Below, piece by piece: positions 1 to 8,388 of a DNA stretch of 38,871 nucleotides (within the stretch, counting starts at the first letter, position 1; the number at the start of each line of letters is the position of its first letter). This stretch comes from Actinomycetes bacterium (lineage in GTDB: Bacteria; Actinomycetota; Actinomycetes; Actinomycetales; Beutenbergiaceae). The position numbers were made by a program, and so were the translations under genes. The notes below the pieces were generated by a model. That model ran no database searches. It worked only from the letters and a program-made list of their open reading frames with translations, and had not been told where the DNA came from. The DNA lies in assembly GCA_021793935.1 (NCBI GenBank), contig JAJYRV010000002.1:1-38871 (forward strand), written 5' to 3'.

Positions 1-909
1 ATCGAATGTCGATTGGTGACACGGGCACAGTAGGTGGTGCGTCGTACGTTCGTAGAGGGCTACGGGACATCCGACGTGGGTACAGATCTTGGAGTAGGCG
101 AGGATTCCGTCGTAGGACCAGTCTTCTCGGCCCGGGAGGGGCTTGATGAGTTCCGGTGCGACGCGTACGAGGACGACGGCGGCTTTCGCCTTCTCGTCCA
201 GGAAGCCCGCTTCGTCCTCCAGGCCTGCGGGAAGCACGTGAACGATCGTGCCCTGGGTGACCTCGGAGGCCTTGAGCTTCCGGTTCGAGGGGTCAACCGC
301 GATGTAGCGGTACTTGCCTTGGAAGAAGTTCTCCGGATCGCCCCCTTCAACCGGGCGCCATGCCGTGCGGCGGAATTTCTGCACATCCCAGTCGCCTCCG
401 AGGTTCCCGATGAGGGGCACGAGGAAGGTCAGCGGCACGAGGGCCAGCGCCGTGCCCATGGCCCCCTTGATCAGGGGTCGGCGGGCAACGTTGGAATCGG
501 CGATTCCCGCCGCGATGTCCTCGAGCGCTGCCGCCTTCGTCTCCGGGTCGGATTCCATCGGTTCGCGCTCTTCGACCTGTTCGTGGTCGTTCATGAGCGC
601 CTTGGCCCAGTGGATCGCGGCGATTCCGATCCCCAGGGTGCCCCCGCCCAGCCCGATGCCCAGGAGCATCGTCGACATCCGGACGTTGAACACTTCTTGC
701 CCGTCGAGGGGGAACATGAAGTAGCCGACGATCCCGGCGATCGAGGCGAGGATGGAGATGGTGAAGATGAGAACGACTTGGCGTTCGGAACGCTTCGCCG
801 CCTTCGGGTCGGTGTCACCCATCCTCGGACGGTGGGGCGGGATGCCCGGGTTCTCGAAACGCTCGGGAACGTCCGTAGATTCTGATGGGGTCTGAATTTC
901 GTTGGTCAC
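1..909 (-). CDS. qcrA: Rieske iron-sulfur subunit of cytochrome bcc complex (QcrA), 3' end cut by window edge
   Basis: Rieske [2Fe-2S] subunit of the actinobacterial menaquinol:cytochrome c reductase, passing electrons from menaquinol to the heme c subunit at the outer face of the membrane. Starting from GTG at 909, 303 codons are visible. Three hydrophobic segments lie near residues 44-66, 78-101 and 147-168, as expected for the actinobacterial form with its N-terminal extension. The cluster-binding boxes CTHVGC (276-281) and CPCHQS (295-300) are both present just before the left edge; the last part of the Rieske domain is missing. The start codon overlaps the qcrC stop (GTGA), so the two are translationally coupled. 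qcrB is expected beyond the edge. Confidence 0.96.
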   Translation of the reverse strand, partial: MTNEIQTPSESTDVPERFENPGIPPHRPRMGDTDPKAAKRSERQVVLIFTISILASIAGIVGYFMFPLDGQEVFNVRMSTMLLGIGLGGGTLGIGIAAIHWAKALMNDHEQVEEREPMESDPETKAAALEDIAAGIADSNVARRPLIKGAMGTALALVPLTFLVPLIGNLGGDWDVQKFRRTAWRPVEGGDPENFFQGKYRYIAVDPSNRKLKASEVTQGTIVHVLPAGLEDEAGFLDEKAKAAVVLVRVAPELIKPLPGREDWSYDGILAYSKICTHVGCPVALYERTTHHLLCPCHQSTFD

Positions 910-1688
910 GAGGAACGTGCTCCGATCCATACAGCGGCGCCGATGAGGCCGCCGATCCCAATGACGAATACCCAGATCATTTCAGATACCGGCCCGATCG
1001 ATCCGAGCGAAAGGCCACCGGGGTTGGGCTCATTGGCTGCATCGATGTAGGCGATGATGTCCCGCTTCTCCTCGGGGGTCATCGTCGCGTCGTTGAACCC
1101 GGGCATCGCCTGCGGGCCCGTCTGCATCGCCTCATAGATGTGCGTGGGGGTCGTGTCCCGCACCGGCGGGGCTTCCTTGCCGTGGGTGAGGGCGCCGCCG
1201 GCACCGACAGCGTTGTGGCACATCGCGCAGTTCGTGCGGAAGAGGAGCAGACCGTTCGCCGGGTCACCCAGGGCCGGATCGACCATCTCATCGGATGGGA
1301 TCGACGGCCCGGGGCCGAGTTCGGCGACGTAGGCGGCGAGGTCGAGGGCCTGGGACTCGGTGAGTTGCTGCGGCTTCGCCTCCGCCTGCGGCCCGTTGGC
1401 CGCCATCGGCATCCGCCCGGTCGTCACCTGGAAGTGCACGGAGGCCGCGCCGACACCGACGAGGGTGGGGGCAACATCGGTCCCTTGCGCGTCGAGCCCG
1501 TGGCAGGTCGCGCAGTTCGCAACGAATAGGTCCCGGCCATGGGTGGCGTCGGCCCCGGCGAGGGCCTCGTCGGCTTGGGCGTTACTGGGCGCGAGCGCCG
1601 AGTAGCTCAAACCGACGAAGAGGAGAGCCAGCATCATGAGCACCACCGGCGCGAACCGGTGTCGCCTGCTCTTAGCCAAAGCTGTCAC
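906..1688 (-). CDS. qcrC: Diheme cytochrome c subunit of cytochrome bcc complex (QcrC)
   Basis: Membrane-anchored diheme cytochrome c that links the bcc complex directly to the aa3 oxidase in actinobacteria, which lack a soluble cytochrome c for this step. The 260-residue product has an N-terminal hydrophobic segment (about 12-33), two heme-attachment motifs, CATCH (59-63) and CAMCH (154-158), and a C-terminal transmembrane helix (about 235-256). This layout is typical of QcrC. The GTG start is preceded by AAGGA nine bases upstream. It lies 51 bases downstream of ctaE on the same strand and overlaps qcrA, so ctaE-qcrC-qcrA forms one operon in the order usual for the phylum. Confidence 0.97.
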   Translation of the reverse strand: MTALAKSRRHRFAPVVLMMLALLFVGLSYSALAPSNAQADEALAGADATHGRDLFVANCATCHGLDAQGTDVAPTLVGVGAASVHFQVTTGRMPMAANGPQAEAKPQQLTESQALDLAAYVAELGPGPSIPSDEMVDPALGDPANGLLLFRTNCAMCHNAVGAGGALTHGKEAPPVRDTTPTHIYEAMQTGPQAMPGFNDATMTPEEKRDIIAYIDAANEPNPGGLSLGSIGPVSEMIWVFVIGIGGLIGAAVWIGARSS

Positions 1689-1739
1689 AGTCAGTCGTCC
1701 TTGATGATCGAATATTCGGATTAGTCAATTAGCTCGGGT

Positions 1740-2384
1740 TTAGGAGAAGTACGGCAGGATGTAAATAATGCCGAACATCGCCACCCACACGATGTCAACG
1801 AAGTGCCAGTAGTAGGACACAACGATGGCTTTCGTGGCTTCTGGGTGACCGAAGCGTTTCGTCGCAAACGAGCGCCCGAGCACTAGCAGGAAGGCGAAGA
1901 GGCCGCCGAGCACGTGGAGACCGTGGAATCCCGTTGCCAGGTAGAACGCCGATCCGAAGCTCGAGTTCTGCATCGTCACCCCGTGCTGCACCATTTCGGC
2001 GTATTCAAACATCTGCCCACCGATGAAGAATGCCCCCATCACATAGGTGAGTGTGAACCATTCGTTCAACCCCCACTTCGTGATCTCCCACAGCCGTCCC
2101 ATCCGGCGGGGTTGGAGCCGCTCCGCGGCCCAGACGCCGAATTGGCACGCGACGGATGACAACACGAGGATGCTCGTGTTGATCACGGAGAATGTGAAGT
2201 TGAGCTTGGCGTGGCCCTCGTTGAAAACCTCCGAACCTGCGACGGCCCGGTGGCTGAAGTAGATCGCGAAGAGCCCCGCGAAGAACATCAGTTCACTGGA
2301 TAGCCAAACGATCACCCCGACCTTCGTGAGGTCCGGGCGGTTCACAGTTACGGGATTGCGCATAGCGCCAGTTGCAGACGACAC
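1740..2384 (-). CDS. ctaE: Cytochrome c oxidase subunit III (CtaE)
   Basis: Subunit III of the aa3-type cytochrome c oxidase, an integral membrane protein that stabilises the catalytic subunit. From the GTG at 2384 it is 214 residues, close to the usual actinobacterial length. The sequence after the start carries the family block [17 protein letters not shown] and, near the C-terminus, the conserved FHGLHVLGG segment followed by the HFVDIVW helix. The frame stays open upstream to 2519, but no ribosome binding site precedes the upstream ATG at 2423. The GTG is preferred because it matches family N-termini and because a CATAAT hexamer ends six bases before it, suggesting a leaderless mRNA. It heads the qcr operon. 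Confidence 0.95.
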   Translation of the reverse strand: MSSATGAMRNPVTVNRPDLTKVGVIVWLSSELMFFAGLFAIYFSHRAVAGSEVFNEGHAKLNFTFSVINTSILVLSSVACQFGVWAAERLQPRRMGRLWEITKWGLNEWFTLTYVMGAFFIGGQMFEYAEMVQHGVTMQNSSFGSAFYLATGFHGLHVLGGLFAFLLVLGRSFATKRFGHPEATKAIVVSYYWHFVDIVWVAMFGIIYILPYFS

Positions 2385-2390
2385 CCTGCC

Positions 2391-2396
2391 ATTATG
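2391..2396 (-). promoter_or_regulatory. Putative -10 element of ctaE-qcrCA (leaderless)
   Basis: On the minus strand CATAAT is followed by exactly six bases and then the GTG start of ctaE at 2384. A transcript would begin at or next to the start codon. No clear -35 hexamer is visible. The same geometry recurs before many genes in this window. Confidence 0.5.
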
Positions 2397-2685
2397 GCCT
2401 GAAATCGGAATGGTTTGCGCCATGAAACGGGAAAAATGACGAAAAAAGCGGCCGAATCGGCAAAAGTCGCGCACGCGGCGGGGTGTCGCTGCGAACACGT
2501 CACAGTTTTCGTGACACATCGCGAGAGAGTGCCACGGATTGGCGCGCGCACCACAGGGGAAGTTGCTGACGCACGCCCTGGGTGAGTTCAGGAAAATCGC
2601 GGTATTCGACGTCCGGATCCGACCCGGGCGCGCAGCGTTGACAGCTCCGCCGGTGGGGGATGTGAGCCCGGTGGGCTAAACGCAC

Positions 2686-2691
2686 TAAACT
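2686..2691 (+). promoter_or_regulatory. Putative -10 element of the receiver-like gene and trpD
   Basis: TAAACT, identical to the hexamer in front of parE, lies 58 bases before the ATG at 2750. It would give a leader of about 50 bases carrying a 5-bp hairpin, a 10-codon ORF and the ribosome binding site GAAGGA (2740-2745). No good -35 is visible, so this is a candidate only. Confidence 0.35.
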
Positions 2692-2720
2692 GTCCTTCGT
2701 ACACATAACGACCTCCCGCC

Positions 2721-2753
2721 ATGAGGCGGCGTGAATTGCGAAGGATGTCATGA
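2721..2753 (+). CDS. Possible 10-codon leader ORF overlapping the next start
   Basis: An ATG at 2721 opens a frame encoding MRRRELRRMS whose TGA overlaps the ATG of the receiver-like gene (ATGA). The peptide is basic, with five Arg in ten residues. It has no Shine-Dalgarno sequence of its own, and its first bases form the loop and right arm of a small hairpin. It may be a translational-coupling leader, or chance. Confidence 0.2.
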   Translation: MRRRELRRMS

Positions 2754-3178
2754 CTGAGGCCACAACGAACGGACCGCGTCAGGACACAGCTACCGCGAAG
2801 GTGCTGCTCTACAGTGACGACCGCACTCGGCGCGAGGAGGTGCGGTCCCTCGTGGGGCGACGTGCCTCGTTCGATACCCCCCTGATCGACTGGACCGAGG
2901 CGGCCACCCCGGCGGCCGTTGTCGCCTACGCCGAGGAGAACACCTACGACCTGTTGGTCCTCGACGGCGAGGCAGGCAAACACGGGGGGATGGGACTCAC
3001 CCGCACCCTCAAGAGCGAAGTCTTCGACCTCCCGCCCGTTCTCATCATCATTGCCCGCGAGCAGGATAAGTGGCTCGCATCCTGGTCAGAAGCGGAAGCG
3101 GTCGTAACCGAACCGCTCGACCCGGTCAGCCTGCAAGAAACCATCGCGGATCTCCTCCGGGACGCCGACGCCCAGTAA
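2750..3178 (+). CDS. Receiver-domain (response-regulator-like) protein without output domain
   Basis: A 142-residue single-domain protein with the fold pattern of a CheY-like receiver: an acidic pair in SDD (22-24), the phospho-acceptor position D72 in LVLDGE, and a late strand ending in TEPLDP (120-125). Two conserved signalling residues are replaced: the Ser/Thr after strand 4 is Ala (A102) and the Lys of the usual KP motif is Glu (E121). No DNA-binding domain follows. Its role is unknown; with those substitutions, normal phosphorylation-driven switching looks doubtful. The start is supported by GAAGGA four bases upstream. trpD follows after 13 bases, so they are probably cotranscribed. Confidence 0.8.
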   Translation: MTEATTNGPRQDTATAKVLLYSDDRTRREEVRSLVGRRASFDTPLIDWTEAATPAAVVAYAEENTYDLLVLDGEAGKHGGMGLTRTLKSEVFDLPPVLIIIAREQDKWLASWSEAEAVVTEPLDPVSLQETIADLLRDADAQ

Positions 3179-3191
3179 GAAAGGTGCACAG

Positions 3192-4304
3192 GTGAGCTCA
3201 GCCTCCAGTGACGAAACCGGTTCGACCGACGCTGCGCTCACGTGGCCGGATCTCATCGCGGATCTCCTCGCCGGCCGCGACCTGCCCCTGGAGCACGCCC
3301 GTTGGGCGATGAACGAGGTGATGAGTGGGACCGCGTCGCCCGTTGCGCTAGCTGGGTTCCTCGTCGCGCTGGCAGGTAAAGGGGAGACGGTCGCGGAACT
3401 GCGCGGGCTCGCCGACGCGATGGTTGCCCACGCCCGGCAGGTGCCGATTCCGCCGGGCCCCAGCGGCGAGCCACTGGAGACCGTCGACGTCGTGGGCACT
3501 GGCGGCGACCGGCACCACACGGTGAATATTTCCACGATGGCCGCGCTCGTCGTCGCGGGTACTGGGCTGCCCGTGGCCAAACACGGCAACCGGGCGGCGA
3601 GCTCGGCTTCGGGCAGCGCCGATGTGCTCGAAGCCCTCGGGGTCAAGCTCGATCTCGATCCCGCACGCGCCGGTGAACTCGTGCGCGATGTCGGGATCAC
3701 GTTCCTGTTCGCCCAGCAGTTCCACCCCGCGTTCCGGCACGCCGCCGCCGCGCGGGTGGGGCTTGGAATCCCCACCGCGTTCAACGTGCTCGGCCCGATC
3801 ACCAACCCGGCCCGCCCTCGGGCCGGGGCGATCGGGGTGGGCAACCTCGCGATGGCCCCGCTCATTGCCGGCGTGTTCGCCGATCGTGGCAACCACACCC
3901 TCGTGTTCCGATCTGAGGATGGATTGGACGAATTGGCGACGACGGCCCCCGCCCGGATCTGGGAGGTCACCAACGCCTCCGGCGGGACCGTCGTCGAGCA
4001 TAGGGTGGATTTCGCCGCGGAACTCGGCATGAGGCGGGCCTCGATCTCCGACCTGCGCGGCGGTTCCCCGGCCGATAACGCCCGGGTGGCAACGGACCTC
4101 TTGCACGGGAAGACCGGGGCGATCCGCGACGCGGTTGTGCTGAACGCCGCGGCGGCCCTCGTCGCCGATGCGCGCCACCCCGAACTGGCCCAGGGGACCC
4201 TGTTAGACCGGTTCGCCGCGGCGACCGCGATCGCAGAAGGTGCGATCGACGAGGGGAGAGCCGCGGCCGTCCTGCAGCGGTGGGCGGAGGAATCCCAGCG
4301 CTGA
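3192..4304 (+). CDS. trpD: Anthranilate phosphoribosyltransferase
   Basis: Second step of tryptophan synthesis: transfers phosphoribose from PRPP to anthranilate. The 370-residue protein shows the PRPP-binding loop GTGGD (102-106), NIST (112-115), KHGNRAASS (130-138), the block FNVLGPITNPA (198-207) and the metal-binding DE pair (246-247). It starts at GTG with GAAAGG seven bases upstream. About 20 extra N-terminal residues precede the core fold. It is not inside a trp operon here: its partner is the receiver-like gene upstream, and no other trp gene is in the window. It ends 14 bases from the convergent Lrp-type gene. Confidence 0.97.
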   Translation: MSSASSDETGSTDAALTWPDLIADLLAGRDLPLEHARWAMNEVMSGTASPVALAGFLVALAGKGETVAELRGLADAMVAHARQVPIPPGPSGEPLETVDVVGTGGDRHHTVNISTMAALVVAGTGLPVAKHGNRAASSASGSADVLEALGVKLDLDPARAGELVRDVGITFLFAQQFHPAFRHAAAARVGLGIPTAFNVLGPITNPARPRAGAIGVGNLAMAPLIAGVFADRGNHTLVFRSEDGLDELATTAPARIWEVTNASGGTVVEHRVDFAAELGMRRASISDLRGGSPADNARVATDLLHGKTGAIRDAVVLNAAAALVADARHPELAQGTLLDRFAAATAIAEGAIDEGRAAAVLQRWAEESQR

Positions 4305-4318
4305 CTCGGCGTTGATCG

Positions 4319-4597
4319 TCAGTCCAGGCCGAGGTTGAACGCGGCTTCGAGATCGTGTTTGGAGTAGGCCTGGAACGCGATGTAGGTCTGGGTCGACTTC
4401 ACGCCGGCGACTTTGCCGATCTGGTCTGCGATGACCCCGGCGAGCTCCTCGTGCTGGCGCACGCGCACAATGGCGATGAGGTCGACGTTGCCGGTGACCG
4501 AGTACACCTCGCTCACGCCGTCGATCTCCGCCACGCTCTGCGCGACCTCGGGGATCTGGGCGGCATCGGCATTAATCAGAGCAATTGCAGTGAGCAT
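4319..4597 (-). CDS. Stand-alone Lrp/AsnC ligand-binding (RAM) domain protein
   Basis: A 92-residue protein consisting only of the alpha-beta domain found at the C-terminus of Lrp/AsnC regulators, which binds amino acids and oligomerises. The pattern is clear: a first strand (MLTAIALINA), the helix, then SVTGNVDLIAIVRV and a final strand before AFQAYS. No helix-turn-helix is present, so it cannot bind DNA in the usual way; such stand-alone domains are thought to act as metabolite sensors or partners of full Lrp proteins. Start chosen at 4597 because GGGAGAA lies just upstream; an ATG at 4609 sits directly against that Shine-Dalgarno. It follows the exonuclease gene by 30 bases. Confidence 0.88.
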   Translation of the reverse strand: MLTAIALINADAAQIPEVAQSVAEIDGVSEVYSVTGNVDLIAIVRVRQHEELAGVIADQIGKVAGVKSTQTYIAFQAYSKHDLEAAFNLGLD

Positions 4598-4627
4598 CAG
4601 TTCTCCCATTCGTGTGCTGCACTCATC

Positions 4628-6418
4628 CTACTGGCCCGCGCCGGCGGACAGCGGCGTGGTGGGATCCTCCAGGTGCTCCAGCAGCCGCTTCGCCCCCGAT
4701 ACGGGCCACGCGAGGGCGGGTCCGTCGTGAGAAATGAGCCGCACGCCCGGGGTTTCCATCCACGTGGCGAGGAGGTCGGTTTCTTCGCTCGAGGCGGCCC
4801 CGGCGTAGTGCGTGGGCCGCTCCACGTGGGCCGCGCCCGCCGCGAGATCGGCGGCGAACGGTAGCGGATCGCGCGTCGGTGGGCACACCCCGCTCGCGGC
4901 GAGCCGGCCGTACCGAGCGACGACGACCTCCCACGCCCCGCTCGGATACGCATCGGTCGACCAGCGGGCCGCGACGGTTTGGGTGGAATCCCACCACGGG
5001 CTCAACCGCTGCCAGCGGTACACCCCCTGCAACAGGGCCCGCACCTGATCGCGCATCCGGGCCGCCTCCTCGTACCGTTCCTCGGCCGCGAGTTCCCGCA
5101 TCCGGCGCAGGTGATGATCGAAGGCGGGCCGCGGGTTGCGGGTCATCATCTCCTGGGCGCGGGCGACGAGCGCGCGGTAGGCGTCCGCAGCGCCCTGGTC
5201 GACGCAGGGTGCGCTGCAGCGACCGACCTCACCGAGGAAACACCCTCGAGCCGACGGCGATACCTGCGCGGGAAGCCGGCGCGTGCATGCGCGCAGGCCC
5301 AGTTCCTGCAGGGCGGCCGCCGCGTGATCTGCTTGTGCGCGGGAGGAGAACGGCCCGATTCCGGCGGCTTCACGCGGCACCGCCCGAACGATCGAGGCCC
5401 GGGGGAGAGGCTCGTCGGTGAGGCGGAGCCACGGGAGGCGGGTGGGGCGCTTGGACCGACGGTTGTACGGCGGCTCGTGATGGGCGATGAGGCGCAGTTC
5501 CCGGACCTGGGCTTCGAGAACCGTCGGGCATTCGATCACCTCCACGCGCGCGGCGAGATCGACCATCTCCCCGATCCGGCGCCGGTCCGGGGCGGAGGTG
5601 AAGTATGGGCGCACGCGGCGGCGCAGGTTCTTCGCCGTGCCCACGTACAGCACCTCACCGCCGGGCCCCTTGAAGAGGTAGACCCCGGGGCCGGTCGGTA
5701 AGCGCTCGGCGAGGTGGACCTTACGCCGCCGGGCGGGGGGAACCGGATCCGCGGCGGTGCGCAGATCCTCGACGTGGGTCACCCCGAGCGAGCCCAACCG
5801 TTCGAACAGCCCGTGGAGCACGTCCACCGTTGCTTTCGCGTCCGACAACGCCCGGTGATCGGGAGCGGTGGGGGAGCGGAACAGGTGGGCGAGGGAGGCG
5901 AGTTTGTGGTTCGGGGCTTCATCCTTACTCACCACCCGGCGCGCGAGGGCGAGGGTATCGACGACGTCGGTGACGCCCCACGCGGCCCCGAGGGATCTTG
6001 CCGCAGCCCGCAAGAACCCGACATCGAAGCGGGCATTGTGGGCAACGAGCACGCAGCCGCGGATGAATTCGAGGAAGGTGGGGAACACCTCCTCCAACCG
6101 CGGCGCATCAAGAACCATCGCCGTGGTGATCCCGGTGAGCACCGTGATCTGGGGTGGGATCGGCACGCCGGGGTTCACCAGCGTCGCGAACTCGCCGAGG
6201 ACCTCGCCCCCGCGCACCTTCACCGCACCGATCTCGGTGATCTCATCACCGGTGGGCGACCCACCGGTGGTTTCGAGGTCGACGACGACGAAGGTCGCCT
6301 CCGCCAGGGGCGTGCCGAGTTCGTCGAAACCTGCCTGCATCGGCGTGCCTGGGGGCAGGTGGGGGACGTACTCGGGCAACGACAGGCGCCGACCCGGGGC
6401 GGTATCGAACAGGTTCAT
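4628..6418 (-). CDS. DEDDh exonuclease fused to a UvrC-like GIY-YIG nuclease
   Basis: A 596-residue two-nuclease protein. The N-terminal part (about 43-205) is a DnaQ-type 3'-5' exonuclease with the DEDDh residues in VVDLETTG (D47, E49), HNARFD (D132), H188 and D193. The middle part (about 240-320) is a GIY-YIG domain with GVYLF (245-249), LYVG (257-260) and Arg/Lys-rich helix as in UvrC. After it comes a Cys-containing stretch (CFLGEVGRCSAPC) and a UvrB-contact-like helix with MRDQV, also as in UvrC. The RNase H-like second nuclease of UvrC is absent, as in Cho-type proteins. Probably acts in DNA repair. No ribosome binding site precedes the ATG; a TAACGT lies eight bases upstream. Confidence 0.9.
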   Translation of the reverse strand: MNLFDTAPGRRLSLPEYVPHLPPGTPMQAGFDELGTPLAEATFVVVDLETTGGSPTGDEITEIGAVKVRGGEVLGEFATLVNPGVPIPPQITVLTGITTAMVLDAPRLEEVFPTFLEFIRGCVLVAHNARFDVGFLRAAARSLGAAWGVTDVVDTLALARRVVSKDEAPNHKLASLAHLFRSPTAPDHRALSDAKATVDVLHGLFERLGSLGVTHVEDLRTAADPVPPARRRKVHLAERLPTGPGVYLFKGPGGEVLYVGTAKNLRRRVRPYFTSAPDRRRIGEMVDLAARVEVIECPTVLEAQVRELRLIAHHEPPYNRRSKRPTRLPWLRLTDEPLPRASIVRAVPREAAGIGPFSSRAQADHAAAALQELGLRACTRRLPAQVSPSARGCFLGEVGRCSAPCVDQGAADAYRALVARAQEMMTRNPRPAFDHHLRRMRELAAEERYEEAARMRDQVRALLQGVYRWQRLSPWWDSTQTVAARWSTDAYPSGAWEVVVARYGRLAASGVCPPTRDPLPFAADLAAGAAHVERPTHYAGAASSEETDLLATWMETPGVRLISHDGPALAWPVSGAKRLLEHLEDPTTPLSAGAGQ

Positions 6419-6426
6419 CGAGTCTG

Positions 6427-6432
6427 ACGTTA
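6427..6432 (-). promoter_or_regulatory. Putative -10 element of the exonuclease/GIY-YIG gene
   Basis: TAACGT on the minus strand ends eight bases before the ATG at 6418, which lacks a Shine-Dalgarno sequence. The spacing is slightly longer than the six to seven bases seen elsewhere, so this case is weaker. Confidence 0.3.
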
Positions 6433-6460
6433 CGGCAGGGGTCTGACGCCGGCGCCGGGG

Positions 6461-8317
6461 TTAACCCTTCTGCTCGGTCTCCCGTTCGGCTGCCGCCCGC
6501 TCGTAGAGCCCATCGATCGTCTCGGCGAAATCACGCAGCACGAGGTTGCGCTTCACTTTCAGCGACGGGGTGAGGTAGTTGTTCTCCACGGTGAAGTCGG
6601 TCTCGAGCAGTTCGAACCGGCGGATCGATTCCGCACGGGAGACCTTCTTGTTCGTCCGCCGCACCGCCCGTTCCAGCGCTTCGATCACCACGGGATGCTC
6701 GGCGGCCTGCGCCGGGGTCATCTCTGGAAGGTCGCGAGCGGAGAGCCACCCCGGCAGCATCTCCTCATCGAGGGTGATGAGCGCGGCGATGAACGGGCGC
6801 TGATCGCCGACGACGACGCACTGGCTCACGAGCGGGTGGCCGCGCAGCGAATCCTCCATCGTCGAGGGAACGACGTTCTTACCCCCGGCCGTGACGATGA
6901 TTTCCTTCTTCCGGCCAGTGATCTTCAGGTAGCCGTCGGAGTCGATCTCCCCCAGGTCCCCGGTGCGGAACCAGCCGTCCTCGAGGGCCTGGGCGGTTTC
7001 CTTCGCGTTGTTGTGGTAGCCCATGAACACGGGGATCCCCTTGGCGAGGATCTCCCCGCCGGTGCCGACCGATTCGTCGCTGTCGATGTCGGTGTCGATC
7101 CTGAGTTCGACCCCGGGCAGCGGCGGCCCAACGGTGCCGATCTTCACCTTCGCCGGCACGTTCACCGATACCGGGGCGGTCGTCTCGGTGAGACCGTAGC
7201 CCTCGAGCACTTCGATCCCCACGCCGCGGAAGAAGTGGCCGAGACGCTCACCCAGGGGCGCGCCTCCGGAGATCGCGTACTCGACCTTCCCGCCCAGCGC
7301 CTCGCGGATCTTGCCCAGCACGAGGGCGGAGGCGACCTTGTGCTTCAGCTTCAGCCCCAGCCCCGGTCCACTCTCCTCATCGAGTGCCCGCGAGTACTGC
7401 GTGGACACGGCAGCCGCCCAGCGGAAGATCTTCACCTTGCCGCCCGCGGCGGCCTTCGCCTCTGAGGAGTTATACACCTTCTCGAACACGCGGGGCACGG
7501 AGAGGATGAAGGTGGGTTTGAACGTGGCGACGTCGTCCATCAGGGTCGCGGTGTCGGCGGTGAATCCCATCGGGCGGCCGCCGGCGATGACGAGCACCTC
7601 GACGAAGCGCGCGAACACGTGGGCGAGCGGCATGAACAGCAGAGTCCGAGAGTGATCGCCGAGGATCGCCTCGCCCAACGCGCCCAGCGCGTTGCGGGCG
7701 AGTTCGACGAAGTTGCCGTGCGTGAGCTCCGCGCCCTTGGGGCGGCCGGTCGTGCCGGAGGTGTAGATGATCGTGGCGAGATCCCCCAGGCGCAGGCCGT
7801 CGCGGCGGTCGCGGACCTCGTCGTCGGAAATCCCCTCGCCCGCCGCTCGGATCTCGTCGATCCCGCGGGCCTCGATCTGCCACACGTGGGCGAGTTCGGG
7901 CAGCTCCGGGCGTGCCTTCTCCACGGTTTTCGCGTGCTTGGCGGTCTCAACGATGACCGCCTTCGCGCCGGAGTCGCCGAGGATCCACGCGGTCTGATCG
8001 GCGGAGGAGGTTTCATACACGGGAACGGAGACGGCGCCGGCGTACCAGATGCCGAAATCGACCATCGTCCACTCGGCGCGGGTGCGGGACATGATGCCCA
8101 CCTTGTCGCCGGGGCCGATCCCCGAGGCGATGAGCCCGCGGGCGATGTCGGTGGCGGTTTCGTGCAGTTGCGCGGCGGTGATCGGCTGCCACACGCCGTC
8201 GATGTTCTCTTCTAGAAGAACCTTGGACGGGGTCGCAGCAGCGTGGTCGGCCAGGAGGTCGCCGATTGACATCTCCTCGGGGGTGGTGACCAACAGCGGG
8301 GCGGATGACGTTTCCAC
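6461..8317 (-). CDS. Long-chain fatty acid--CoA ligase (AMP-forming, FadD15-like)
   Basis: Activates fatty acids to acyl-CoA through an acyl-adenylate. The 618-residue protein carries the AMP-binding loop YTSGTTGRPKG (185-195), the GYGLTET motif, GWFRTGDLGEID and the hinge region ITGRKKEIIVTAGGKNV, followed by the smaller C-terminal domain. The overall arrangement and PVYETSS near residue 100 fit the long-chain FACS/FadD15 group rather than acetyl-CoA synthetases. The start is GTG at 8317 with GGAG seven bases upstream. It lies between the small membrane-protein gene and the exonuclease gene on the same strand, with 71- and 42-base gaps. Exact chain-length preference cannot be read from sequence. 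Confidence 0.93.
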   Translation of the reverse strand: METSSAPLLVTTPEEMSIGDLLADHAAATPSKVLLEENIDGVWQPITAAQLHETATDIARGLIASGIGPGDKVGIMSRTRAEWTMVDFGIWYAGAVSVPVYETSSADQTAWILGDSGAKAVIVETAKHAKTVEKARPELPELAHVWQIEARGIDEIRAAGEGISDDEVRDRRDGLRLGDLATIIYTSGTTGRPKGAELTHGNFVELARNALGALGEAILGDHSRTLLFMPLAHVFARFVEVLVIAGGRPMGFTADTATLMDDVATFKPTFILSVPRVFEKVYNSSEAKAAAGGKVKIFRWAAAVSTQYSRALDEESGPGLGLKLKHKVASALVLGKIREALGGKVEYAISGGAPLGERLGHFFRGVGIEVLEGYGLTETTAPVSVNVPAKVKIGTVGPPLPGVELRIDTDIDSDESVGTGGEILAKGIPVFMGYHNNAKETAQALEDGWFRTGDLGEIDSDGYLKITGRKKEIIVTAGGKNVVPSTMEDSLRGHPLVSQCVVVGDQRPFIAALITLDEEMLPGWLSARDLPEMTPAQAAEHPVVIEALERAVRRTNKKVSRAESIRRFELLETDFTVENNYLTPSLKVKRNLVLRDFAETIDGLYERAAAERETEQKG

Positions 8318-8388
8318 TCAAGTACTCCAACAATTGCGTGTGTGTGATAGGCAACACTGTATCTGTTCCACCCGGGTGCGGATGGCCA

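Larger units (their letters stand above)
2385..2749. other. Divergent intergenic region between ctaE and the receiver-like gene
   Basis: This 365-base gap holds no convincing full-length gene; the open frames across it have no family resemblance and lack ribosome binding sites. It contains the ctaE -10 element at its left end, an inverted repeat GTCAC-N7-GTGAC (2499-2515), a TTGACA (2638-2643) without a good partner, and a TAAACT hexamer (2686-2691) that could be the -10 of the rightward genes. A short hairpin CCGCC-ATGA-GGCGG (2716-2729) lies in the probable leader, together with a 10-codon ORF described separately. Confidence 0.6.

Noticed and set aside
34..885. Long open frame on the plus strand opposite qcrA
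   Set aside because: The minus strand carries an unbroken Rieske protein with both cluster-binding boxes; the plus frame is a GC-driven shadow.
2499..2515. CRP/GlxR-type operator near ctaE
   Set aside because: The repeat is GTCAC-N7-GTGAC, the opposite half-site order and wrong spacing compared with TGTGA-N6-TCACA.
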